A stretch of 64,000 nucleotides of DNA, taken from positions 1,302,001-1,366,000 of the forward strand of contig CBFFRQ010000069.1 of NCBI GenBank assembly GCA_965644315.1, given 5' to 3'. Shown here piece after piece: positions 40,844-50,026 of this stretch. The position numbers and the translations under genes are program-made. The DNA comes from Caecitellus pseudoparvulus (Eukaryota; Bigyra: Bicosoecida). Positions within the stretch are counted from its first letter, which is position 1, and each line of letters opens with the position of its first letter. The notes beneath the pieces are model-generated. The model did not search any database, had not been told where the DNA came from, and was given only the letters and a program-made list of their open reading frames with translations.

Positions 40844-42595
40844 ATGAAACGCCATCTCAACGCAGCATCACACCACCCCATGGAGCGCCGCCCAGGGTCA
40901 GAAGGCACGCCCACCTTTGGGAAACACGCGTTCTCAAAGCTGTACGCTCCAGCCCGGCGCATCCTGTGCAACCATGCACTTGAGCACAGAGGAGTGAACC
41001 CACTTCCACAATTGGAGGGGAGCGCGCGGGAGTTCGACGTGGTCGCAAGTGAACTCCAGGCAACCTTCCACACACAAAAGCAGCGGAGGGATGGGGGTGG
41101 CAAGCTGTCATCGGAGTACAGGTCACTGCTACACGAAGCTGCGCGCCATTTGGTCAGAGCACTGCAGAGCCTTGGCGTGGATGCGGCGGCCCGCACCACA
41201 GACTGCGGCCACAGCGCGGAGCACCACATCAAAGCACTACTAGACCACATAGCCAGCGAAGCACTTGATCAAAAGCTCTCCAGTTTCATGTCTGTGCAAG
41301 GCTTGGGCGTGGCAGCACCAGGCTTGTACACACGCGGGTGCTGTGCACCCCGTCAGCTGCCCCAAGCCACGGAGGTGCGGGCCGTGCGACCCGGCGCCGC
41401 AAAAACCAACATGCGATCCACAAAGCACAGCCTTGCAGAAGATGAGAGGAGATTGGGCGGTGATGGTGGCTTAGGCACGATCAGAGAGCGAGAGGCCTTG
41501 CATGCAGTGCCAACACAAGCCAGTCATTCAGTGCAGAAGTCAGACACAGCAGCAAGAGGCCACGGCAAGGCGCATACACCCTTCCTGAGTATTTGGCCAA
41601 GAGTTGTGCAGACACAATCAGCCCGGCGCGCAACTCCAGTTTCCAACAATGTTGATCAGCAGCAGGTTGGCTTCGCGCACGAGCCGACTCTTCAGCGGCA
41701 GGTCGAGGCCAAACAGCGATGGAAGGTCAAGGAAAGGCAACCAGAGCGCGAGGATTGCTACGAGTCTGCTTCTTCTGGAATTTCAATTGAGCAGGACCTC
41801 GATACACAATGCGAAGGGGCACCGTTCAGCACGATCGCATCTGCTGAGCAGGATCAAGCAAGTGATTTCTCCTGCATCAGTGAGCAGTCTTCCGCGGAGG
41901 GGCCCGGCGGGATGGCAGTCACACCCTCTTTGCTCCATGGTGCCCAAGGCACAGCGGAAGCGCCACCCGAGGCTACTCCGATTTGTGCAGCAGACGAAGA
42001 AGCTGCTGGCGAGCAGCCACCTTTTCACAGCACTGAGCCGTGCAAGATAGCCGAGCTGCCAGCAGGACCTTCAGCTATGGCTGAACCGCTCCAAGAGCAA
42101 ACTATGGAACTACTGATCCAAGCGGAAAAGGTGCAGGCTCCCGTTGAACAACCTGTCCTATCCCGTGCTCTGCCAAGCTCGCCAGCTGCAGACACGATCG
42201 CCCGACCATTCCTCAGCACGGCTAGGGCCTCACCTCAGGCATGCGCACCCCCCCTCCTTGAACCAGCGCTTTGTTATGTCCGGCCTCTGCCCCCGAGTCT
42301 TTCGTTCACACCAAGCAGTGTAGAGCAGCTAGAGAAGCCCATACCGCTAGTGCCGGAGCCACCATCAACAGCGCCTCCCACCGCCGCGCTCTTCCCACAG
42401 CCAACTGAGGCACACATTGCATTGCAGAGTCAACGAAGGCCCAGTGTCCGCTCAAAACGACGCCAAGGTGTGGCATTTGGGCATACCAATCAAGCAGCCG
42501 CTGAGTTGCTGAGGGAAGACGAAGCCGGTAGTAAAGCACTGCTGGTGCGCAGGCGCCCGAGACAAGATGCTCTTAGGCGTCATGGCTCACCCTGA
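40844..42595 (+). CDS. Hypothetical protein, 583 aa
   Basis: A single exon starting MKRHLNAASHHPMERRPGSEG. A folded-looking N-terminal region (about residues 25-160) has helices such as REFDVVASELQATFHTQKQ, SSEYRSLLHEAARHLVRALQSLG and HHIKALLDHIASEALDQKLSS. The remaining 400 residues are Ala/Pro/Glu/Gln-rich and look disordered. The C-terminus is basic (RRRPRQDALRRHGSP). No known domain is recognised. The last 16 bp of its coding sequence overlap the last 16 bp of the convergent transporter gene. Confidence 0.6.
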   Translation: MKRHLNAASHHPMERRPGSEGTPTFGKHAFSKLYAPARRILCNHALEHRGVNPLPQLEGSAREFDVVASELQATFHTQKQRRDGGGKLSSEYRSLLHEAARHLVRALQSLGVDAAARTTDCGHSAEHHIKALLDHIASEALDQKLSSFMSVQGLGVAAPGLYTRGCCAPRQLPQATEVRAVRPGAAKTNMRSTKHSLAEDERRLGGDGGLGTIREREALHAVPTQASHSVQKSDTAARGHGKAHTPFLSIWPRVVQTQSARRATPVSNNVDQQQVGFAHEPTLQRQVEAKQRWKVKERQPEREDCYESASSGISIEQDLDTQCEGAPFSTIASAEQDQASDFSCISEQSSAEGPGGMAVTPSLLHGAQGTAEAPPEATPICAADEEAAGEQPPFHSTEPCKIAELPAGPSAMAEPLQEQTMELLIQAEKVQAPVEQPVLSRALPSSPAADTIARPFLSTARASPQACAPPLLEPALCYVRPLPPSLSFTPSSVEQLEKPIPLVPEPPSTAPPTAALFPQPTEAHIALQSQRRPSVRSKRRQGVAFGHTNQAAAELLREDEAGSKALLVRRRPRQDALRRHGSP

Positions 42596-43911
42596 TCTGT
42601 TGGCTTGCCACACCACTTCTTGCGAAGAATTGAGACCCTGGTGGTCTGCTCTAGCACACGGAATGGCGTGGTGACCTGCAGCAACACAAAACCAGTAGCT
42701 ACCAACACAACTCCAATCCACCCGTTCACCGTCAAGACAGTGTGGTGCAGGAAGAAGTCAACGACAAAGCTGGTAGGCACCACCATCATGACGCCCACTG
42801 ACATAAAGACGGGATTAGTGATGGCAATACCGTACACTAGCAGCATATAATACCAGCTATCCAGGAAACCGTTCACAATGAGCATGGTGGTTTGGTACCG
42901 GTTCGGCAGAACAAAAGGCTCACTGAAAGGACCACTCTCGACAGCATTCAAAGCAAAGAAAACTGGCCACATGGTCAGCAGTGTCCCCAAGCCGATGATC
43001 GTGCTGACGAGCATAGGGAACTCGATCTGAAGCAGCCACTCATTCCACTGAGATACCAGCAGGGCTGCTGCATCTTGCTTCGTCGCTTGAGCGTTGAGGG
43101 AGTCACCTGAATGAACACGTGCCCCATCTTGAGGGGCAAGTCCTTCTTCCAACAAGGGCGCTTCAATGCCCACACTCCCTGCACTTGAAGACACATCCCC
43201 AGCCTTCTCCTGGCCATCACCACCCTCCCCTTCAAGCACATACTTGTACACCACTTCATACAACGCATAGCACCCCACCGAGACGAGGAGGAACAGGTAC
43301 CCACTCACGGTGACTTTCACGCCGTCGTGAGATGGCGAGCTTTTCGCCATGGCCATCACTGCAACTCCGACAACACACAAGGCAACCGACAGACCTTTCC
43401 TGATGCTTATGTCTTCATCGAGCAGCACTGCACTCAAGAGAAACACAAATACACTTGCACTTTGATAGATTGTCGTGTTTGGACCCACCTCAGTGCGCGG
43501 CAGGGACAGGTACCAAGCGTACGCAACCAGCACGAGAAGCCATGACATCCACAGCCCCAGCAGCGGCACATCCTTCCACTTCACTGGGTACCCTGGGTTG
43601 CTAAGCGACACTCCAGGCACAAAAGACGAACGATACCACAGCAATCCAGCCCAAGGCAGTGCAAACCACAAATATCCAACGTGAACCACCCTGCGAGGGG
43701 ATCGGCAGCCTTGCAGTGCGCATTGGGATGCGGAAATCGAGCAGCCTCTCTGCAACTGCGCAGGCAGAACGAACCAGCTAGTCATCCACGGCCGGTGAAA
43801 ACTTGACTCCAACCCCTGAAGCAACTCTGCCATGGCAATCCACAGCCCCACCATCGCAACTAGAGCCACTGCTGCTTGAACATAATCAAGGGTGGTACTC
43901 TTCCTGCTCAT
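42580..43911 (-). CDS. SLC35F-like drug/metabolite (EamA-type) transporter
   Basis: Exons 43911-43775 and 43690-42580 give 415 aa. The 84-nt intron between them is a multiple of three and contains no stop, but skipping it joins HRPWMTSW to VVHVGYLWFALPWAG in a way that fits the family. About ten hydrophobic helices are visible, arranged as two EamA halves: VQAAVALVAMVGLWIAMAEL, VPLLGLWMSWLLVLVAYAW and VFVFLLSAVLLDEDISIRKG in the first, FVVDFFLHHTVLTVNGWIGVVL in the second. The VLLDEDISIRKGLSVALCVVGVAVMA segment is typical of SLC35F3-F5 proteins. The substrate is unknown; relatives move nucleotide sugars or thiamine. A 100-residue acidic loop separates the halves. The start at 43911 is preferred over 43995. 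Confidence 0.75.
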   Translation of the reverse strand: MSRKSTTLDYVQAAVALVAMVGLWIAMAELLQGLESSFHRPWMTSWFVLPAQLQRGCSISASQCALQGCRSPRRVVHVGYLWFALPWAGLLWYRSSFVPGVSLSNPGYPVKWKDVPLLGLWMSWLLVLVAYAWYLSLPRTEVGPNTTIYQSASVFVFLLSAVLLDEDISIRKGLSVALCVVGVAVMAMAKSSPSHDGVKVTVSGYLFLLVSVGCYALYEVVYKYVLEGEGGDGQEKAGDVSSSAGSVGIEAPLLEEGLAPQDGARVHSGDSLNAQATKQDAAALLVSQWNEWLLQIEFPMLVSTIIGLGTLLTMWPVFFALNAVESGPFSEPFVLPNRYQTTMLIVNGFLDSWYYMLLVYGIAITNPVFMSVGVMMVVPTSFVVDFFLHHTVLTVNGWIGVVLVATGFVLLQVTTPFRVLEQTTRVSILRKKWCGKPTDQGEP

Positions 43912-46900
43912 GCTCGGACCAATTGCACCGCTCACAAGGGCGGAGAGGGAGTTCGCTTTCGAACGAGTGGTGGCGGGCAACACAACCAGGCACATGTGCT
44001 AACACACGATGAACGGCTTTGTTGTGTTCCCAAGGCGTTGTTGGCGTCCGCCCACTCTCCGTCAAGGGACACCCCAACCTTTCAACTCAGCTATCCATTC
44101 TTACCGTCTCTCCTCGCCAACCCGAAGCACTTTCGACGCATGAAAATCCTCACCCTCCAACTTGACACCTTGGACTTGACACATTCCGAGCAAATTCTAA
44201 TGCATGCACGATCACACATCCTGCTGGCCTTGGACTGAACCACAATCTCCAATCCCGACCAGAATAGCAAGCCGACCACCGCAAAACGCAGCAGACATCG
44301 CCGAGACTGACCCAAATGAACTCAGCATGAGCACCCTCTCCCTGCGCTCCACCATATTCGACAAGACATCTTACATGCTCACCACAGAACAGGGAGGAGC
44401 TGAAGGCCGCAGACAAGAATTCCCCGCATCCTCTTCCAGCTTTCTTGACACTGACGGCAGTGCCTTTCCATGCCTCAAAAGGTCATCAAAAGATTCATTC
44501 GAACGGCACACTTCACGCTCGAGTGCGTTTCAGGGTGGGGAAGTGTGCCAGCAGCTTCTCCAATGCACTAAGCAACAGGGTGCCATGAAGAATGCCCACA
44601 ATGCGGGCCAAGACATGAATGCAAGAGTTCCCTGGACATCCAGCGCTCAATGCACTTGACTCGGTGCATGCCTCAACTCAGCAAGGAAGTTGCTCTAACC
44701 ATCAATGACAGTCATACATGACCAACGCCCCTCACACTTGCAATCCTTGAAACTTTTACAAGCCATTCAGAAAGAGTTGCGCTCGTTGCACGTGTGCTCG
44801 TAATGGAATTGAGCTTCTTGGATATCGGGAGAAAGAGAAGCACTCAAAACCACATCTTGTCAAGTGAATGTATGCGCAACACGAGAGTGAGGGCGCATGC
44901 CAGTGTAGCTATATTATGACAGTACAATGCCAGGTATTGATCCACAGCGCACTCTGTGTCACGCCGCACCACTGACACAACCAAAGGATTTTTCTGTTCA
45001 TTCGGGCATTCCACCCATTTCATGACACATTCTAGAGCATGAATTAACGATAAATTCTTCAGAGTGTATAGTTAGAACTACATGCTATTTGCCTCTCTCC
45101 CTGAAGTGCCCTCACGAGTGAATCGCTACACTTGTCTGAACTGGCTGGTTGCTTAGTGTTGGATGGGGACGCTTTGCGATCTTCGAAGAAAATGATTGAG
45201 GAAAAAATATCTGGCATGCTTGCTGGCGGTATTCTTGCCGTCTGGGAACGTTTCGCAGCGATTCTCTTGCCATTTTGATTGTTGAAGTCTCCCTTGCGCA
45301 CGAGCACAGTACTTTGCTATTTCTCAGAGAATGTAAGAGAAGACTGCACCTTCTCTAGACCAGTTTACATTGACCCAGGGAGAAAGGAAAGACAAAGAAG
45401 TCTTTGTTTAGTGTGTGTCAGAATGTTCTGCTTTCACTTCAAAACAATGTTTGGTTCTGTATGGGGGATCTTGCAATCTTCGAACACAGTGCAATCAAGA
45501 TTGATAACCCCTTTCGGCGAGACTCTGATTGGCTCCCTCGGATGAACAGCCAGCAGCTCAATTATTCATGGATTGACTATTGTCTAGCATGGTCAGCTTT
45601 GAGCGATGCTGCGCAGAGCTGATGTTCAACGGTAGACTGCATGCCGGAGCGGTTTCCCGTACTGCAGCAGAATGAGAATGGCACGCATCATGAAGATGAA
45701 GAGAATCGAACGGTTCGATACCCGACTATTCTTCATGCATCTACAGTGCATAGAATTGTATGGTAGCATTAACAAAATAGACTGCGAGTAAAACTTCGTT
45801 CTTTTTGTATCTGTCTGTCATGTTGCAGTGCACCTCATCATCCTTGCTAGTTGACCGGAATGGTGATGCAAGTTGAATGGGTGGCTTTTGTGCAATCCAC
45901 AAGCATAAGACAGGTTGAAAGAATTGCTGCAGGAGACTGAACACTGCCCGGAGGAATCAAGCGCGGAAGTGCACCGTACGTGTGAGTGAATGCCAAGGTC
46001 AAACGAGTGATGTTTGATGAATCGGGCTCGAGGCCAACCCAAAAACAGTTACACGAGTCGTGATTGTCCGCTGCAGATTTACGGTCTTGGCGTGGCAGAT
46101 TACTTTGGTGTCAAACTTGCAAACCTTGTGGAGATTCCGAGAATGCATGCATGTTTGGGCAAGTTTCAGCGCACAAAGCCACTAAGAATGGTCTTTGATA
46201 GGCATCTTGTTGATTGATCGAAGTAAAAGGTGTTGAAGCAACCATGGTTCCTATGGGTAGTTGACATGGGAGTCGGGATCATCACCAGTTCAGTCATTCT
46301 TTGTTTTCTTTATTTGCGCTTAAGGACAGCCATCCACCAGCGTTCCTTTGTGGCTTCCTGCGAGAGTTCTGTTCCTGCAGTTTCGAGTGCACCATGAAAG
46401 CATTTAATACAAGGGAAGCTAGTGAAGCATGTTCGCAGTGCTTTGTTGAGTGCGCAAGCACAAGCTTTCTTATCGTTTTGCTCGCGGTTGTAGCCATTTA
46501 CCACACACAGCCTTGCAGCATGCCTAACTCTTTGCGTGCATCGTGTCAAACAACCTTCACAGATCGCCTTTTGGTTTGTTCAACCTCTCGCAAGGCATGT
46601 GTCACGAAATCACAGCAAACCAAACACCTGTGAGCCAGTGCAAAGAAGGCCAAGTTGTCTGCGGATCGGTGTATGTAAATGCGCAGCTAAGCTTGATGCA
46701 CAAGTTTGCAGCGAAAGGGCAGAAGGTCATGAAAACTGGAAACCATGTGCCGTGAGCGAAGTACTTTTTTGGTTTTGCTGATCCGTTGTCACACAAGAGT
46801 GTCATTCTACCTACCTTTCGGTGTTGTGTGCCCTTGTTGGCATTTGGCTATGATCTACAATTCTCAGTTCTTGTATATTGCGTGGAGAGAGCGCACAGTT

Positions 46901-47328
46901 TGCATTTGCTTGGGATTTTCCACTGTTTTCTCGTTGTCGCTGGTGAGTCTGTGAGGTTCTGTTTCTGGCCGGGAGTACGGGGAGGTAAGTGACTCAGTGG
47001 TCAGTCTCGTGCGCGTTTTCCAGCCAGTGACACTCCAGACTATTCGACCCGCACATGTTCTTGTGTTAATAATTGTGTGGTAGGTGGTTTGAGGGTTTCG
47101 TATCCATCACATGGCCGCACGTTGAGGTATGAGACGTTGTGCGACTGTTGGATGAGGGGGATGGCCAGGCTCTCCTGTGACAGTCTTCCCCAGTTCAGCG
47201 ATCAAAATCAAACTCTGGGACATCCTAAGGCGGTGCAAGCAGAATATGGATGGCTGTGAATGGGACTGGTGCCCATGCGTAGCCTGCGTTGCTCGCGAGG
47301 CTGACTTCAGCGCGGAGGTGCAAGTTCG
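43912..47328. other. 3.4-kb gene-poor, AT-richer block with strand-skew inversion
   Basis: This is by far the longest spacer in the window and has no gene I can support. Sampled lines are about 43-53 % GC, against roughly 60 % in the flanks. The left end is C-rich on the plus strand (44101-44160: 25 C, 7 G). The right end is G-rich (47041-47160: about 40 G, 19 C). The middle is roughly balanced. Open frames are short; the longest, 44204-44659 on plus, has no recognisable domain. It separates two divergent genes. A centromere, replication origin, long promoter or non-coding RNA locus are all possible. Confidence 0.5.
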
Positions 47329-48431
47329 ATGGCAGCTGTGAGTGGTTTTGCTGGCATCGTCAGCCGGTCGTGGAGGCTACCAGATGGGTGCAATGTTGAA
47401 ATCCAGCACAACACCATTTTGGGCGGCTTCGATGTGTTTGTCGATGGCGAAAAGGTCCCAGGAGGGAATGGCACGCTTTCGATATTTGGGTCCAGTGCGG
47501 AAATTGTGGTGCAGAGCACAGCTTGCAAAGCAACTGTGCACATTGAGCGGGAAGGAGGACGAGTACGATACGCGTGTCGTACTGGAGGGAAAGAGGTGCA
47601 AGAACTCTCTGAAGCTCTGGCTACTGCTGGGGCTGAGGAGTTCGCGCAAACGTCAATCGTGGCCGCGTATGTTGGCTTGGATGCGGGAGGCAGCAAAGCT
47701 GCGTGGTACCAGGTCAAAAGCACAGCTCCAAATGGTGGTGGGGTTTTGAGCTCTGTGCACAGGCGATTCAACGAGTTTGCCTCCCTTCGAGAGGCTGTTC
47801 TTGCGAGCTTGAGTGGCTCTCAGCTCGCTTCTCAAGCTCCCCCACTCCCGTCGAAGCAGTCGATGTTTGTGAATCACTTCTCTGCGGAGTTTCTGCAAGC
47901 CCGAATGGGTAAGTTCCAGCATCAACTGTGCAAAGCGGTTGTTGCACTGACAAGGACGCAATCGCAGGCGCGCTGGAGGTGTTTTTGAGCAATCTCGTGG
48001 GAATGCCAGGCATGCACTTGAGCGAGGACTTGCGCACTTTTCTTGGCACAATCGACGATACTGTGGAGTATAGCTTGGTCTTCCACGAGAAAAAGCTGGG
48101 GCTTTCGTTCCATTCCGACTCTGGCCGAGTCTCATTGAAGAGCTCCCCCGGCATTGACGACCTCAGTCGCTTCGAAGGCTGTGTGGCTCCCAGAGCAGGT
48201 GATGTGTGAGTTCTTGTGGGCGAGCTGTGATCTGCCGCTCCCTTTTCACTCACCCTTTTCGTGTGCAGGTTGAGTCGCATCAATGGGGAGTCGTGCCTGG
48301 GCATTGCATTCGACACTTGCATCGCACTGGTTCAAGCGCAGCCGCGGCCACTTCTTCTGCACTTCCTGGGGCCTCAAAGGCAGCACGGTGCGCCCGAGCA
48401 GGGTGCAGCTGGTGGGCACGGGTTGGAGTGA
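47329..48431 (+). CDS. FAIM-like, PX and PDZ-like domain fusion protein, 326 aa
   Basis: Exons 47329-47908, 47968-48205 and 48269-48431 sum to whole codons. Residues 10-95 resemble FAIM1 (SRSWRLPDGCNVEIQHNTILGG, VFVDGEKVPGG, CKATVHIEREGGRVRYAC). Residues 105-220 are a PX domain: YVGLDAGGSKAAWYQVKS, the phosphoinositide-binding HRRFNEF, a PPLPSKQ proline loop, and after the splice GALEVFLSNLVG-x-PG with LSEDLRTFL. Residues 235-305 look like a PDZ domain (YSLVFHEKKLGLSFHS, APRAGDVLSRINGESCLGI, ALVQAQPRPLLLHFLG). The HRRFNEF arginine is the residue that contacts PI3P in other PX domains. The protein is probably recruited to endosomes. I know of no described protein with this order of domains. 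Confidence 0.75.
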
Positions 48432-48477
48432 GCGAATCGTGGGTGGGCGAGCAGCTGTTATTGGCTGCTAAAGCCAG

Positions 48478-49809
48478 TCACTGTGTGTCGCGCTTGCTGG
48501 CTTGGGCGAGCCTTGCCAGAGCTTTGGCTTGGGAGGCTTTGCACATAAGCGGGGTTCCAACAGTCACATGGTACTCGCAGCTCCCGTTTTCCCGAACAGA
48601 TAGGATGCGGTAAGGGGTCGTATCAGTGCTAGAGTCTGAGGCATTGCATCTGCTGTGGCCTGAGATGCCCCTTTGCAGCGGCCCAAACAGCCATGAAGGC
48701 GTTGGTCGCAGATCATCGCAGACCGAATTCACGATCACGAATCGGCGGGCAGGTGCTCCTGGCACAGAAGTGGCACATGGTTCTCCATGGCTCATGACGT
48801 AGGTGCGTGAGGCCACACTGCCAGGGAGCAGAGCTTGCAGTAGCTCTGGCCGCTTGTGGAGAACCCGAACCGCAGCATCCTCACCTCCTTCTGAGGACTC
48901 AACTGCCACGGCCAGGTCGGGCATCATGGTTGGAAAGGCATTTTCTTGCAGTGCTGCGTTTGCCGTCAGTGACTCCCTGTCGGAGGTCACTGCCAATTTG
49001 GCTCGAAGCCAGCTCACGAGGTGGGCCTCCCATGCAGGTGCAACGCTTCCATTACTCTCATCATCAATCTGCTGGTTCAGCCAAACACCGCCTACCACAG
49101 ACTGAGCACCTGTTTCTGAGTTCTGAGTGAGGTTCCTAAAGGCACAGAGGCGAAAGACTTGCTGGTCTGGCAGAGGCTTTGCGCTGCCGCCCTTCGTCCA
49201 CTTCTCTGACAACGTGCATGTCTCGGCACACCCTGACGCTAAGAGAGCCAAGAAATATGGCGCACTTCCCCAAGGCGTGACGTTGGCAGCGTCAGCCATC
49301 GCATGCTCCATGGACGCCTGGCTTGCAGCAGCATGCGCGGAACGAAGGAGGTTGATTTTGGAGGGAGAAAGCCGAGAATTCCCCTTGGATTCCTCCGAAA
49401 ATTTTGCGTTTAATTCATGAAAGTGTTGCACATACTTGCGTGCTTCTTCCCCAGATGCCTCGGCCCATGCCGCGATCGTGCGAAGCTTGCGAGCAGTGGA
49501 GGACTTTGTTGGGCGAAGGGAGCGAGCTAGCTTTGCTCCTTGAGCGAACATGGAAGCAGCTTCCTTGACCACACCCTCTTTGATTTTCGAGGCAAGGGCG
49601 CAAACGTCAGCGTTCGGGGTGTGCATGGCGCGTGTGGAAGGAAAGGCCAGTGCACCTTCATCTGACGCATCACAGCAATCGGGGAAGCCATCACCCTGCT
49701 TGCTTGCTGGCAACTGAAACCCATCTAAAGGGCACTCAAGGCCTGCTATTGACAGCAGCATGCCAGCGAGAAGGAAGAGCAGCAGCAGGCCTCTGCTCCA
49801 AAGCTGCAT
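48478..49809 (-). CDS. PRKCSH: Glucosidase II beta subunit-like protein (PRKCSH/GTB1)
   Basis: Protein of 443 aa, one exon. A signal peptide (MQLWSRGLLLLFLLAGMLLSIAG) is followed by the N-terminal low-density-lipoprotein-receptor class A-like motif CPLDGFQLPASKQGDGFPDCCDASDE, which is typical of glucosidase II beta. The C-terminal 120 residues form an MRH-type mannose-6-phosphate-receptor homology domain (YVMSHGEPC, VIVNSVCDD, PYRILSVRENGSCEYHVTVGTPLMC). The protein is an ER lumen lectin that holds the catalytic alpha subunit and aids trimming of Glc from N-glycans. It is shorter than the mammalian protein and lacks the long Glu-rich middle and an obvious HDEL tail. The octamer ends 1 nt before the start codon. 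Confidence 0.85.
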   Translation of the reverse strand: MQLWSRGLLLLFLLAGMLLSIAGLECPLDGFQLPASKQGDGFPDCCDASDEGALAFPSTRAMHTPNADVCALASKIKEGVVKEAASMFAQGAKLARSLRPTKSSTARKLRTIAAWAEASGEEARKYVQHFHELNAKFSEESKGNSRLSPSKINLLRSAHAAASQASMEHAMADAANVTPWGSAPYFLALLASGCAETCTLSEKWTKGGSAKPLPDQQVFRLCAFRNLTQNSETGAQSVVGGVWLNQQIDDESNGSVAPAWEAHLVSWLRAKLAVTSDRESLTANAALQENAFPTMMPDLAVAVESSEGGEDAAVRVLHKRPELLQALLPGSVASRTYVMSHGEPCATSVPGAPARRFVIVNSVCDDLRPTPSWLFGPLQRGISGHSRCNASDSSTDTTPYRILSVRENGSCEYHVTVGTPLMCKASQAKALARLAQASKRDTQ

Positions 49810-49810
49810 T

Positions 49811-49818
49811 GCGGAAAT
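49811..49818 (-). promoter_or_regulatory. ATTTCCGC octamer upstream of glucosidase II beta gene
   Basis: Sense context is AGCCAATTTCCGCA followed directly by the ATG at 49809. With one intervening base, this is the closest octamer to a start codon in the window. Confidence 0.55.
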
Positions 49819-50026
49819 TGGCTACGCTTCGCACGGACAAAGCGTACAGATTGCTCCTCTCACACTGCCATGGAATGGGAATGTACATTGAGAGTGTTGC
49901 ATGTTTGTATTGGTAACTGGAGGGTCCAGATTTTGCTGTGATGGCCCCTTTCACAAGTGCCTCACAGCAGAAGCTGGGGAGTGGCGTCTTGTCGTGCTGG
50001 ATGTGCAGGCTGCTGCAGCTGCAAAT

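Noticed and set aside
44204-44659. Possible small gene in the gene-poor block
   Set aside because: The frame is Ser-rich with no recognisable domain, no splice partner and no promoter octamer. Similar lengths arise by chance in this composition.
45706-45730. B-box-like GGTTCGATACCC suggesting a tRNA
   Set aside because: No A box, acceptor stem or anticodon arm could be folded around it.
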